A stretch of 64,000 bases of DNA from Companilactobacillus versmoldensis DSM 14857 = KCTC 3814 (GCF_001434295.1 NZ_AZFA01000007.1:1-64000), one strand, 5' to 3'. Counted from the stretch's first letter, positions 38,072-47,371 are shown. The notes: generated by a model not told the origin, from the letters alone. Program-made: numbers and translations.

Positions 38072-38962
38072 GTGAAATTATTTAGTAGATTACGTAAAGA
38101 TGTTACGGACAAGAATGCCCGTGACACCACTGCTCAAGCCCAATCTCACCCATCCGAAGATAGTTCAAATTCCAATCGATCATCGTCTGAAAGCTCCAAT
38201 GAAGCATCCCAAAAAAATCCTCAGACTGACTCTTCGACTAAAAAAATTAATAAATCTGAAGCCGACAGTGCCCCACAAGTTTCAAATTCAGACAAATCCA
38301 ACAACCAAATAGTTTCCGTTCATGACAAACGTGTCAAAATTGAAAAAGACATGAACAGTCTTTCCCATGAATATGCTCAACTTCGCGGGAAGTTAAAACT
38401 TAACTTGTTCAGTGAACGTGATGACTATCAAAGTAAGTTGAATAGTTTGACGAAGCAACTGCACGACCTCCAGGATAATGAGAAGGCTGTACAAGAACAA
38501 CTAGAAAACAATCGTAACGAAAACGACGGCAAAGAAACTGAAAGACTTGCCGGTATTCGTGCTGACCAAAAACATCAAAATGAACTCTTGTATAAGTATA
38601 AAGAGCAACAAAAGACACTTGCTGGAAGTATCGAGAAAAACGATAAACAGTTGGCCAGTAAGCAAACTCAACTAGCTAAAAATCAAAAAGAAGAAGCCGA
38701 CCTTTCTAACGAGATCAAAAATGAAACTGACTTGCAAAAGATGCTCGCCTTGATGGAAAAGCAAAAGAGTCAGATCGACAAGATCTATAAGAGCCGTCAA
38801 AAGATCAACGATGAATTGGCTGACATTCAATCTGAATTAGGCAATAACAAAAAAGATCTCAACGATGTCAATGTTAACATCAATGAGATCTCGAGTTCGG
38901 TTGCCCTACTGAAAACTAAAATTAATCAAGTTGAACAAAACATTCAAAATAATCGTGCTTAA
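38072..38962 (+). CDS. Coiled-coil protein, 5' part of an interrupted EPS-cluster gene
   Basis: 296 residues from a GTG start at 38072 with GGGGGG upstream. No signal peptide. Residues 15-85 are Ser/Asn/Lys-rich. From about 90 onward the sequence is heptad-rich coiled coil (SLSHEYAQLRGKLKL, LNSLTKQLHDLQD). It stops at TAA 38960-38962, but the frame continues directly with the same coiled coil (RTRNINQLSASSKSN). The whole gene 38072-40060 would encode about 660 residues, with a second TAA at 39179. First gene of a cluster with two glycosyltransferases. Function unrecognised. Confidence 0.72.
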   Translation: MKLFSRLRKDVTDKNARDTTAQAQSHPSEDSSNSNRSSSESSNEASQKNPQTDSSTKKINKSEADSAPQVSNSDKSNNQIVSVHDKRVKIEKDMNSLSHEYAQLRGKLKLNLFSERDDYQSKLNSLTKQLHDLQDNEKAVQEQLENNRNENDGKETERLAGIRADQKHQNELLYKYKEQQKTLAGSIEKNDKQLASKQTQLAKNQKEEADLSNEIKNETDLQKMLALMEKQKSQIDKIYKSRQKINDELADIQSELGNNKKDLNDVNVNINEISSSVALLKTKINQVEQNIQNNRA

Positions 38963-39181
38963 AGAACTCGCAATATTAATCAATTATCAGCCTCTTCTAA
39001 GAGCAATACGAACGAGATCAATGGTTTGAAGATTCAGATCAAAAACGTGACTGATAATATTAACTATGTTGATAAATATATCAAGGATGTTTTCCATGCT
39101 GCTTATTTAGTTCGCGAGGTTTTCCTTGAATCAAATAAGGACTACCTAGTCATGTCAGATTCCATCGATCATGACCAATAA
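38963..39181 (+). pseudogene. Middle segment between two in-frame TAA codons
   Basis: 72 codons, fully open and in frame with both flanks, coding-like (NGLKIQIKNVTDNINYVD, FHAAYLVREVFLES). It ends HDQ-TAA-ESDLF at 39179-39181. CAA at both stops would restore RAQRTR and DQQESD. No frame error is visible across the three segments. Confidence 0.75.
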
Positions 39182-40060
39182 GAATCAGACTTATTCGATA
39201 TTGTTAACTACTTGGAAAAGAAGTTGGATAAAACTGTTACTTTGGTTACGACCTTCTACAATGATCAATTCGATGCAATCGTTGACGGTTATACTAAATC
39301 AATGAATATCCAAAGACCTAACGTCATCAACTTATTCGCCGATTTGCAAAAATCAGATGAGCCAACGGACAAACGTGTCAAAATACCTGAGTCAAATGAC
39401 TGGGTGACACGGACTGATATCAAAACACAAAATACTTTGATCTACGATCACAGTGGTAATTTGATGATGACTGTTGAACACTTGAACGAAAAGATCAATC
39501 GGATCAACTACTTCAAGAATTCCAAAATCGTCAAAACTAATATTTATAATCCTGATGGTATTTTGTCATCAACTCAGATTTTCAACAAAGATCAAAAATT
39601 AGGTGAAGAAAACTTCTTCAGAACTGACGGTTCGATCGTTATCACCATTAATTATGAATCTGGTGTGGCTAATGATTTTCAAGTCTTCGATGGCTCTGGC
39701 TTGTTGACTCAAGACTTCGACAAAAAAGAGGAACTAATCACTTGGTGGATCAACTCACTTTATGAAGGCAAATCTGACTTAGTCTTTGTCGGTAGCAGCA
39801 CTGACTTGCTATATAAGGCAGTTGCACAATTGCGAGACCGGGAAAAAACTGACTTGATCACTTTCGTCGAGAATGCCCACAGTAACATCGGCCGTATCAA
39901 GGCTTTGTTGCACAAAGAACCTTTGATCAACAATATATTCGTTCAATACGAACGCGACTTACACTCAATCGAGAATACCACTGACCGCGATATTAGCGTC
40001 AGTGCCATCAAGACAGCGGTAAGTGACGAAATGTATTTACCTGAATCACTCAAAATATAA
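39182..40060 (+). CDS. C-terminal part of the interrupted EPS-cluster protein
   Basis: 292 codons after the second TAA; the first usable start would be TTG 39212. A globular domain with repeated beta-type strands (LIYDHSGNLMMTVEHL, NIYNPDGILSSTQIF, EENFFRTDGSIVITI), then SDLVFVGSSTDLLYKAV and a helical C-terminus. The motif resembles the N-terminal region of Gtf-type accessory glycosylation proteins, but I would not name it. It ends 24 bp before the glycosyltransferase ATG, so the cluster is one operon. Confidence 0.65.
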   Translation, partial: ESDLFDIVNYLEKKLDKTVTLVTTFYNDQFDAIVDGYTKSMNIQRPNVINLFADLQKSDEPTDKRVKIPESNDWVTRTDIKTQNTLIYDHSGNLMMTVEHLNEKINRINYFKNSKIVKTNIYNPDGILSSTQIFNKDQKLGEENFFRTDGSIVITINYESGVANDFQVFDGSGLLTQDFDKKEELITWWINSLYEGKSDLVFVGSSTDLLYKAVAQLRDREKTDLITFVENAHSNIGRIKALLHKEPLINNIFVQYERDLHSIENTTDRDISVSAIKTAVSDEMYLPESLKI

Positions 40061-40083
40061 CTTATAGTTTGAAGGAGGTACTC

Positions 40084-41334
40084 ATGCTTATTTTGAAAAT
40101 AATTTTGGGTATCTCTTTTTTTGCGACTTTATTTACGTTTATCCTTAGTATTGCAACGTATTTCTTCCCCGTAAGAAAGAGTACCCCTGATAAATTCCTG
40201 TCTGACTACAAGGTCTACATCTTGATGCCGGTCTTAAATGAATCATCAGTCATCAAAGATACTGTGGAACATTTCTTCAACAATAGCTATTACAGTTATA
40301 AGAACAATGTTCATCTGATCTTGATCGATGACCGCAGTACTGATGGTTCGACTGATATCTTAAAGACCCTTAACCAAAGATTTCATAATTTTCACGTCAT
40401 CAAAAGACGCTTTCCTGTTGCTCAACATGGTAAGGGTGAAGCTTTGAATGCGGGGATCGAATTCGTCAAAGCAAATAACCAGTGGGACCCTGACAAAACC
40501 ATCATTGGCGTGATCGATGCGGACGCTTCGATGTCGATAGTTGATATAAATAAGATGGTCAACGTTTTCGACCAAGATGACGACCTAGCCATGGCTCAAA
40601 GTCGAGTGGCCATGAATCGGACGAACAATTGGCTTGAGTCTTTACAGGATTTTGAATTTGTCGTGCCAAACTCATTATTGCAAAATATGCGTAATTTCTT
40701 TGGGAACGCTGCTGGTGCCGGCAATGGCCAATTTTTCCGTCTGACTGCCCTAAAAAAACACAATCCATGGGGTTCAGCCCTTTTGGAAGATTTTGAGATC
40801 AGTACTCGGATACTACTTAAAAATCAAAAAACTACTTTTGTTCCTGATGTGATGGTCTACCAAGAGCCAGTCTCCAAAATAAAAGATTTCATCAAACAGC
40901 GAGCACGCTGGGCTCAAGGCAGTTTAGATTGTTTATTTCTGTTAGGACGCAAAACGCTCACTAGTAACCTCAGCGTTTGGGAAAAAGCCGAGATGCTTCT
41001 ATTCATGTGTTCGACCCTACTAAGCTTGATAATTATCCTGACCAATATTTTTTCAATAGTTGCAATTATTTTAGGTTTGACGGTCGTTAATTATTCGGCT
41101 CCCTGGTGGATGATTTCGATGTTGCTACTGGGTCTAGCTCTTGTGATTTTCTCGGTAATCCAATACTACCGTTATATTAAGATTTCAGTTGCCCAAGCGG
41201 TCGGTTGCATATTATACTTCTATGTATATATGTTTTTGATCATTCCCATCGTTATGATTGCCTTCACAAACTTTGTAACTGGTCGCAATCATTGGGAAAA
41301 GACGACTCACGGACTTAAAGAAAGCGAAAATTAA
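40084..41334 (+). CDS. Processive family 2 glycosyltransferase (PgaC/IcaA-like)
   Basis: 416 residues from ATG 40084 (GAAGGAGG site). One N-terminal helix, then the GT-A domain: DDRSTDGS 82-89, DADA 145-148, LLED with Asp236, and QRARW 272-276 (the QxxRW motif of processive synthases). Four C-terminal helices follow. Length and layout fit poly-N-acetylglucosamine synthases or similar beta-glycan synthases. No PilZ domain. Likely polymerises and extrudes a surface polysaccharide; the sugar is not known. Confidence 0.85.
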   Translation: MLILKIILGISFFATLFTFILSIATYFFPVRKSTPDKFLSDYKVYILMPVLNESSVIKDTVEHFFNNSYYSYKNNVHLILIDDRSTDGSTDILKTLNQRFHNFHVIKRRFPVAQHGKGEALNAGIEFVKANNQWDPDKTIIGVIDADASMSIVDINKMVNVFDQDDDLAMAQSRVAMNRTNNWLESLQDFEFVVPNSLLQNMRNFFGNAAGAGNGQFFRLTALKKHNPWGSALLEDFEISTRILLKNQKTTFVPDVMVYQEPVSKIKDFIKQRARWAQGSLDCLFLLGRKTLTSNLSVWEKAEMLLFMCSTLLSLIIILTNIFSIVAIILGLTVVNYSAPWWMISMLLLGLALVIFSVIQYYRYIKISVAQAVGCILYFYVYMFLIIPIVMIAFTNFVTGRNHWEKTTHGLKESEN

Positions 41335-41336
41335 CT

Positions 41337-42281
41337 ATGAAGAAAATTTCGATTGTGGTTCCTTGTTTTAATGAACAAGAAACAGTCAATATTTACTTTG
41401 ATGCGATGACTAAAATGCGTCTGCAAGCTAATAAAGACGTTGAAAAATTTCAAATAGAATATTGGTTCGTCGATGATGGTTCATCCGACCAAACTTTGCC
41501 GACTCTTAAAAAGCTTCAGCAAGCTCACAGCGACGAAGTCCACTATATCTCCTTCTCCAGAAATTTTGGGAAAGAGTCAGCCTTGTATGCCGGCTTAAAT
41601 GCGGTCACAGGTGATTATATTGCCGTTATGGATGTTGACTTGCAAGATCCGCCTGACATGTTGCCGACGATGTTCGACATCCTTGAACAAGGCGAATATG
41701 ACTGTGTCGGCTCTGCTAGAGAAGACCGAAAAGGTGAAAACCCAATCGTCTCCTTCTTCTCGAATGCTTTTTACGGCTTGATCAACAAGATGTCCCAAAC
41801 GAAAATCATTCCTGGGGCGCGTGATTTTCGTTTAATGACTCGTCAAATGGTCGAATCGATCAAGTCCATGACCGAGTACAACCGTTTTTCCAAAGGAATC
41901 TTCAGTTGGGTCGGTTTCAAAACCAAATACTTACCTTATAAAAATCATGAAAGAGTTGCTGGCACTACTTCCTGGAACTTCTGGAAACTACTCAAGTATG
42001 CTTTGACTGGTATCATCGACTTTACCGAACGTCCGTTAGCAATCGCGACTTGGTTCGGTTCAGCCTTCTCATTACTGTCGATCATCGCGATCATTGCTAT
42101 TATCGTCAGAAAATTCATCAATCCCTTCAGTTCCGTTAACGGCTGGGCTTCAATCGTTTCAGTCATCTTACTGATTGGTGGGATTCAATTGATCAGTATT
42201 GGGATCCTTGGTGAATATATCGGTAAAATCTTCTTGGAAGTTAAAAGACGTCCAATCTATATCATCAAAGAAAAGAAGTAA
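41337..42281 (+). CDS. Family 2 glycosyltransferase, GtrB/CsbB type
   Basis: 314 residues, starting 2 bp after the preceding gene. SIVVPCFNEQETV, VDDGSSDQT and DVDLQDPP are those of dolichol-phosphate-mannose-synthase-like enzymes, followed by two C-terminal helices. Such proteins transfer a sugar to undecaprenyl phosphate, which supplies a membrane-linked donor. In this operon it probably decorates the polysaccharide or a teichoic acid. Terminator follows at once. Confidence 0.88.
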   Translation: MKKISIVVPCFNEQETVNIYFDAMTKMRLQANKDVEKFQIEYWFVDDGSSDQTLPTLKKLQQAHSDEVHYISFSRNFGKESALYAGLNAVTGDYIAVMDVDLQDPPDMLPTMFDILEQGEYDCVGSAREDRKGENPIVSFFSNAFYGLINKMSQTKIIPGARDFRLMTRQMVESIKSMTEYNRFSKGIFSWVGFKTKYLPYKNHERVAGTTSWNFWKLLKYALTGIIDFTERPLAIATWFGSAFSLLSIIAIIAIIVRKFINPFSSVNGWASIVSVILLIGGIQLISIGILGEYIGKIFLEVKRRPIYIIKEKK

Positions 42282-42283
42282 AA

Positions 42284-42312
42284 AAAGCCAATCCATCAGG
42301 ATTGGCTTTTAA
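42284..42312. terminator. Bidirectional terminator
   Basis: AAAAGCCAATCC-atca-GGATTGGCTTTT; T and A tracts on both sides. Between the EPS cluster and the convergent lactate permease gene. Confidence 0.92.
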
Positions 42313-42322
42313 ATTGACAATT

Positions 42323-43912
42323 TTACATTAAACTTATAAAAACAAAACCGGTGATACCAACTAATAGTCCATACACTAAAGCTGGTAACGCAGTTTTTCT
42401 TAAGATATTACCTTCTTGTCCTTGAAGACCTACGACAGAACTAACTGACACGATGTTGTGGACACAGATCATATTTCCGGCTGCCGCACCGATCAATTGC
42501 GCTGCTAAGACGACTTGTTGATTAATGGAAGCATTCGTAGCAATATCTGATTGAATCTGTCCAAAGGTCAGTGTCGAAACGGTCGCACTACCTGTAACGA
42601 AGGCACCTAACTCACCTAGGAATGGAGCAATGAAGATCCAGACTGAGGAAAGTGATTTCGAAACCACTGTCGCAATATAAACTGGCATACTTTCCATTTT
42701 GACTGAGTTAAGACCTGAGTTAGCGAAAATCTGGACCATGATCAAAGTCACACTCAAGGCAATGGCTGTCGACTTCATCGAGAAGACAACCTTTTTTGCC
42801 GTTGAGAAAAAGACATTTAAGGATTTGACTTGAATCAATAGTCCAATAATCACGGCAATCGTCATCAAAGTACCAGGTGAATAGAGAAATTCCCAATCTG
42901 ATTTGATTGCTTCAAAGCCAAGGATATTGGTCCAAGATAAATTGATAGCTGAAGTCAAAAAGCTCTTCAACGGTTGGAAAATTCTTGAAGCCAAGAGCAT
43001 CAAGATAATGGCGATATATGATGACCAGGCAGTCAACAATGACATTTTTGGCTTGTCTGTTGAGATCTCTTTAGTTGAAGTTGTCCAAGGATCTGTGATG
43101 ACTGACTTTGGTAAAAGGAATTTCAACTTGATCATGGCGATGGCCACGATGATAGTGATAAATGGTGTCAAGATCGAAACGAATTCGTATCCAACGAAGG
43201 TCGACATAGCAATAGATGTCAAACTATAAACCAGTCCAACTACTAATGTCCATGGTGCCAATTGGAAAAAGTCTTTGGCTTTGCTGCTTTCCTTTTTACC
43301 AAAGAAGAAGACCAATAAGAATAGCAGCATTAGTGGCATGAAGGTTCCAGCAAACAAGTCGATCCTAGTGATCTGTTGTCCGATGGCGTTTAAAAAACTA
43401 GTGCTCCCGTTGACGTTACTGAGCCCTACTGTCAGTGGCGTTCCAACGGCACCAAAAGCGGCTGGCGTGGAGTCAGCTACTAAGGCAAGTGTTACGGCTG
43501 CCATTGGTGAGAATCCTAAGGCAATCATTAGTGGTGCGGTCACCATTGCTGGTGTTCCGAATCCTGAGATCCCTTCGATCAGGCCACCAAAGAGATAGGC
43601 GACGATGATGATCTGGACTCTCATGTCGGCGGATAAATGATGAAAACCGAGGTTGATCCGGTCGATTGCTCCGGTGTGTCGCAAGGTATTCAACATCATC
43701 AAGGCTCCAAACAAGATCCACAGGATCGGTAGAGTTTTGTGAATTCCTTGTAAAACGGAAGCAAAAACTACGTCTGCAGGCATTTTCCATAGGAAGTAAC
43801 CCTCAAGTAGTACGATCACAGCACTGATCGACATACCTTTGGTCGCCGGCATATTAAGAATACCGAGTAGGATAAATGGTAATATCACAGCTGAAAGTGC
43901 AACGATTATCAT
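42323..43912 (-). CDS. lctP: L-lactate permease
   Basis: 529 residues, about 12-14 hydrophobic segments. Family signatures: GGLIEGISGFGTPAMVTAPLM, PLTVGLSNVNGS and ICVHNIVSVSSVVGLQG (in parts). LctP-type symporters exchange lactate with protons; in a lactic acid bacterium this could allow lactate uptake for oxidation under respiration. Monocistronic. A -10 TATAAT lies on minus at 43949-43954 and a possible cre site between it and the start. Confidence 0.93.
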   Translation of the reverse strand: MIIVALSAVILPFILLGILNMPATKGMSISAVIVLLEGYFLWKMPADVVFASVLQGIHKTLPILWILFGALMMLNTLRHTGAIDRINLGFHHLSADMRVQIIIVAYLFGGLIEGISGFGTPAMVTAPLMIALGFSPMAAVTLALVADSTPAAFGAVGTPLTVGLSNVNGSTSFLNAIGQQITRIDLFAGTFMPLMLLFLLVFFFGKKESSKAKDFFQLAPWTLVVGLVYSLTSIAMSTFVGYEFVSILTPFITIIVAIAMIKLKFLLPKSVITDPWTTSTKEISTDKPKMSLLTAWSSYIAIILMLLASRIFQPLKSFLTSAINLSWTNILGFEAIKSDWEFLYSPGTLMTIAVIIGLLIQVKSLNVFFSTAKKVVFSMKSTAIALSVTLIMVQIFANSGLNSVKMESMPVYIATVVSKSLSSVWIFIAPFLGELGAFVTGSATVSTLTFGQIQSDIATNASINQQVVLAAQLIGAAAGNMICVHNIVSVSSVVGLQGQEGNILRKTALPALVYGLLVGITGFVFISLM

Positions 43913-43924
43913 AATTCGTCCTCC

Positions 43925-43939
43925 TTATGTAAGTGCTTT
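43925..43939 (-). promoter_or_regulatory. Candidate cre site in lctP leader
   Basis: ATGTAAGTGCTTTCT matches the cre consensus WTGNAARCGNWWWCA with two mismatches. It sits between the -10 element and the lctP ATG, a position typical for CcpA repression. Confidence 0.35.
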
Positions 43940-43948
43940 CTAACTTAT

Positions 43949-43954
43949 TTATTA
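43949..43954 (-). promoter_or_regulatory. -10 element of lctP
   Basis: TATAAT on the minus strand, 37 bp from the ATG. The -35 region is poor, so an activator is possible. Confidence 0.45.
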
Positions 43955-44079
43955 TATCCTGATTTCACAATTAAAAGTTGAAAAAAATAAAAATTTTATT
44001 GTCAAAATTTGAGTCGAAATGTATGAAATTCTTGCTAAAATGATTTAAAGTTGGGTTAATATGCTAAATTTCACTTCTC

Positions 44080-44197
44080 TGATATTGATAAATGAAATAT
44101 CAATTGATAACATTAATAGTCTTAATAAAAAAATTGTTGAATAAATTTTATCAAATGATAAATGACTACGTTTTTAACGACTATTTTAATGTATAAT
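44080..44197 (+). promoter_or_regulatory. Promoter and palindromes before TetR gene
   Basis: Three palindromes: TGATATT...AATATCA (44080-44102), TATCAATTGATA (44098-44109) and TTTATCAAATGATAAA (44147-44162, perfect apart from the AA centre). TATAAT is at 44192-44197. The last palindrome adjoins the weak -35 region, a normal place for a TetR operator. The region 43913-44227 (315 bp) holds no gene. Confidence 0.5.
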
Positions 44198-44227
44198 AAA
44201 CACGAATACTCAGAAGGTGATATTGCA

Positions 44228-44815
44228 ATGAATTCACGAGATAAACAAGCTGAAAAAACTAAAAATGCAATTTTGGAAGTAGCTTCGGAAAATTTCCTTT
44301 CACAAGGTTACCAAGCCACTTCGACGAGGAAGATTGCCCAAGCTTTAGATATTACGCAGCCCAATATGTATCATTACTATAAAAATAAAAAGGTCCTCTA
44401 TATTAAGTCGATCGAACATGCTATCGGTGGTTTTAGTGAAGCATTATATAAGACGTACGATGATAACCAAGACAAGCCATTCGAAGAAATGCTTTTGACC
44501 ATCTCGACTTTTATAATTGAAAACTTTAAGATCAATTATTTCATGATGATGCATGACATAAATACTTTCTTCTCAGATGAAGAAAAAAAGACTATCGGTG
44601 AGACTTGGGACGTAGGTTACTACAAAGTTCTCAATAACGTTTTTGAAGACCATAAGGATGAACTTAGGACTGATCTCCCCTTACCCGCACAAGTTGGAAC
44701 TTTTCTAACTATGCTGTTACCATATATAGAGTACAATGATGCTAAGCGAAAGCGAAATATCGCTAATTTAGGTACCATGGTGCGCATCTTTATTCATGGT
44801 ATAAAAAAGGATTAG
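44228..44815 (+). CDS. TetR-family transcriptional regulator
   Basis: 195 residues from ATG 44228 (GAAGGTGA site). The longer frame from 44162 is rejected because TATAAT and the operator lie inside it. Helix-turn-helix TSTRKIAQALDITQPNMYHYYKNKKVL at about residues 28-54. C-terminal ligand-binding domain not assignable. The CPA2 antiporter starts 9 bp downstream and is the likely target. Confidence 0.9.
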   Translation: MNSRDKQAEKTKNAILEVASENFLSQGYQATSTRKIAQALDITQPNMYHYYKNKKVLYIKSIEHAIGGFSEALYKTYDDNQDKPFEEMLLTISTFIIENFKINYFMMMHDINTFFSDEEKKTIGETWDVGYYKVLNNVFEDHKDELRTDLPLPAQVGTFLTMLLPYIEYNDAKRKRNIANLGTMVRIFIHGIKKD

Positions 44816-44824
44816 GACACAAAT

Positions 44825-45979
44825 ATGGAATTTATAACATTATTAGCCTTAATGCTCTTTTTGACCTTAGTAGTCAGTCACCTGTTCAATAAAATGAATC
44901 TACCGGCAGTTATCGGCCAGTTGATTTTAGGTGTTATTTTGGGAAAAGGTGTTCTCAATATCATCAAACCAACTCACGAAGTCGAACTGTTTGCTGAGAT
45001 CGGTGTTATTTTATTAATGTTTCTGGCCGGTCTTGAGAGTGATATACAACTACTGAAAAAGCACTTCAAACCCAGCGTCAACGTGGCGATATTTGGTGTT
45101 ATTTTACCAGTAGCCTTGACCCTTTTGACAGCGGTACTGTTCAAGATCAACCTACGAGAAAGCATCTTTATTTCCGTAGTCTTCGCAGCTACCTCTGTAT
45201 CAATTTCCGTCGAAGTTTTAAAAAGTTTGAACTACCTATCGACTGATTCCGGCACCGTCATCTTGGGAGCAGCGGTAGTAGACGATATCCTAGCCATCTC
45301 TATTCTAAGTGTGATGTCTGGGACGTTGACCGGAGACTTCTCCGCTATGAAGTTAGTGGGTCTCTTAGGTCTTTGGATCGTCTTTGGCATCATTACTTAC
45401 GCCGCTTATAAATGGATCATCCCGCAGATCATGAAGTTGGCTAATTACATTGAAGCAACTCACGCCAGTACCATTATGGCTTTGCTGATTTGTTTGCTCT
45501 TTGCCGTCTTAGCTGACGTGGTCCAATTGGATGCCGTTTTAGGCGCTTTCGTGGCAGGGATCGCCGTTTCAAATTCACCTAAGTTTGAGGAAAAGATCAA
45601 TCGCGATATCGAAACGATTGGTTACGGAATCTTCATCCCGATTTTCTTCATCAGTATTGGACTCAATTTGGAATTTGACAGTTTCCTCAAAGATTTTTGG
45701 CTAATAGTCCTATTCACAGTTACAGGAATTATCGGCAAGCTGTTTGGAGCCGGATTTGGGGCTAGGTTATCTGGTTTCAATAATAAGGATTCTTACGTTA
45801 TCGGTTCAGGCATGATTTCACGTGGTGAAATGGCCTTGATTATCGCACAAATCGGGTTTAGCGTGAAACTGCTTTCAGAAGAATACTACTCAAGTGTAAT
45901 TATCAGTATTATACTGATAACGATTCTTGCCCCATTCTTCTTAAAACACTCCATCAACAAGAATCCGGTAAGTATTTAA
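44825..45979 (+). CDS. Cation:proton antiporter, CPA2 family
   Basis: 384 residues, about 12 hydrophobic segments, no RCK/TrkA-N domain. Motifs LPAVIGQLILGVILGKG, AGLESDIQLLKKH, VVDDILAISILSVMSG (central Asp-Asp, the ion-binding pair) and AGIAVSNSP. Close to NapA/KefB-type Na+/H+ or K+/H+ antiporters. Follows a TetR regulator in an apparent operon. Exact ion not deducible. Confidence 0.9.
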   Translation: MEFITLLALMLFLTLVVSHLFNKMNLPAVIGQLILGVILGKGVLNIIKPTHEVELFAEIGVILLMFLAGLESDIQLLKKHFKPSVNVAIFGVILPVALTLLTAVLFKINLRESIFISVVFAATSVSISVEVLKSLNYLSTDSGTVILGAAVVDDILAISILSVMSGTLTGDFSAMKLVGLLGLWIVFGIITYAAYKWIIPQIMKLANYIEATHASTIMALLICLLFAVLADVVQLDAVLGAFVAGIAVSNSPKFEEKINRDIETIGYGIFIPIFFISIGLNLEFDSFLKDFWLIVLFTVTGIIGKLFGAGFGARLSGFNNKDSYVIGSGMISRGEMALIIAQIGFSVKLLSEEYYSSVIISIILITILAPFFLKHSINKNPVSI

Positions 45980-46058
45980 GTACCGAAAAGGTGCTAGAAG
46001 TTATATAATGATTGTGTGAGTAGTAAACAATATTTGATAAATGAAGGAGAAGGTAGAT

Positions 46059-47243
46059 ATGGCACATATTTTAATTTTAGGCGCAGGATATGGTGGATTA
46101 AAAGCAGCTCGAGATTTAGCAAAAACAACTCCTGCAGATACACAAATCGACTTGGTCGATAAAAATGTACTACACGTTGAGAAGACAGCATTACATATGG
46201 TCGCAGCAGGTACTGCTAGACCAGAATCAGTAAGTTTTGATATTCGTGATGTTATCCCTTCAAATGTTAACTTTATTCAAGCTACAGTTTCCGAATTCGA
46301 TTTGGATAACAAAAAAGTTTCATTCACAGATCATGACGATATCGAATATGACTATGTCATCATTTCATTAGGATTCCGTTCTGAAGACTTCGGTCTCGAA
46401 GGCGCAGATAAGAATGCTTTGATCCTTCAAGATCTTGATACAGCTACTGAGATCTACGAGACAATCAATAAAAACATTGCAAACTACAAGAACTCACAAG
46501 ATCCTAAAGATCTTTCAATCGCAGTTTGTGGTGCTGGATTTACTGGTATCGAAGTTCTTGGTGAATTAGTCGATACAATTAAGATCTTAAAAGCTAAATA
46601 TGGTGTTCCCGAAATCAAGGTCACATGTCTTGAAATGTCAACACGTATTTTGCCAATGTTTGATGAAGGACTTGCTAACTATGCTGTTTCTTACCTTGAA
46701 AAGAATGGCATCAAGTTATTAACAGGTGCTAAGATCACTAAGATTGAAGATGGCGGCGTTGTATACAAAGACACTGAAGATCAAGAACATACAGTTGAAG
46801 CAAGTACTATCGTTTGGACTGTTGGTGTTAGTGGTTCAGATGTCATCAAAGATTCTGGTGTCGATGCTAAGAGAAACCGTGTTACAACAACACAATTCTT
46901 AAACCTTGAAGATCATCCTGAAGCATACTTCATTGGTGATGATTCAGCCTTGATCCCTGAAGGTGAAGAACGTCCATTACCAACAACAGGTCAATTAGCA
47001 ACTGCTGAAGGTGGCGCTGTTGCCTTCAATATTGCTTCAGCTTTGGCTGGAACAGAATTGAAACCATTCGTATACAAATCAGCTGGTACTGTTGCCTCAT
47101 TAGGTCAAAACCATGGTATTGCTCAAATTGGCGACCGTAAGTTCAAAGGTGTTACAGCCTCATTGATCAAACATTTGGCAGCTGACAGAAGCTTCTTGGA
47201 AATGGGTGGCGTAAAGACTGCTCTTAAAAAAGGTTCACTCTAA
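46059..47243 (+). CDS. ndh: Type II NADH dehydrogenase (NDH-2)
   Basis: 394 residues from ATG 46059 (GGAGAAGG). N-terminal FAD Rossmann motif LILGAGYGGLKAARDL, NAD motif VCGAGFTGIEVLGEL and FIGDDSALIPEG near the flavin site. NDH-2 is a peripheral membrane flavoenzyme that passes electrons from NADH to menaquinone without pumping. With menA and cydABCD in the same window it completes a minimal respiratory chain. Two terminators follow. Confidence 0.92.
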   Translation: MAHILILGAGYGGLKAARDLAKTTPADTQIDLVDKNVLHVEKTALHMVAAGTARPESVSFDIRDVIPSNVNFIQATVSEFDLDNKKVSFTDHDDIEYDYVIISLGFRSEDFGLEGADKNALILQDLDTATEIYETINKNIANYKNSQDPKDLSIAVCGAGFTGIEVLGELVDTIKILKAKYGVPEIKVTCLEMSTRILPMFDEGLANYAVSYLEKNGIKLLTGAKITKIEDGGVVYKDTEDQEHTVEASTIVWTVGVSGSDVIKDSGVDAKRNRVTTTQFLNLEDHPEAYFIGDDSALIPEGEERPLPTTGQLATAEGGAVAFNIASALAGTELKPFVYKSAGTVASLGQNHGIAQIGDRKFKGVTASLIKHLAADRSFLEMGGVKTALKKGSL

Positions 47244-47282
47244 AATTTAAAGATTAAAGCTAAATGATATACAGATGGAAGG

Positions 47283-47322
47283 ACCCTTTAGTTTGGTTGA
47301 TAAGCCAAACTAAAGGGTTTTT
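47283..47322 (+). terminator. Terminator of ndh
   Basis: A 14-bp stem ACCCTTTAGTTTGG with its complement and five Ts. Confidence 0.93.
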
Positions 47323-47331
47323 CTTATGCAC

Positions 47332-47371
47332 AAAAATAAGGTATTCGACTTTATCGAATACCTTATTTTTT
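47332..47371. terminator. Terminator of amt
   Basis: A 17-bp stem (AAAAATAAGGTATTCGA with its complement) with a 5-nt loop; minus-strand use for the ammonium transporter gene 15 bp away. Confidence 0.9.

Noticed and set aside
46-39181. Genome-wide reassignment of TAA to Gln
   Set aside because: Many intact genes here (ychF, cydA, cydB, hemH) end in TAA with the next gene or a terminator directly after.
44162-44227. Upstream ATG extending the TetR protein by 22 residues
   Set aside because: The interval contains TATAAT and part of the operator; ATG 44228 has the ribosome site.
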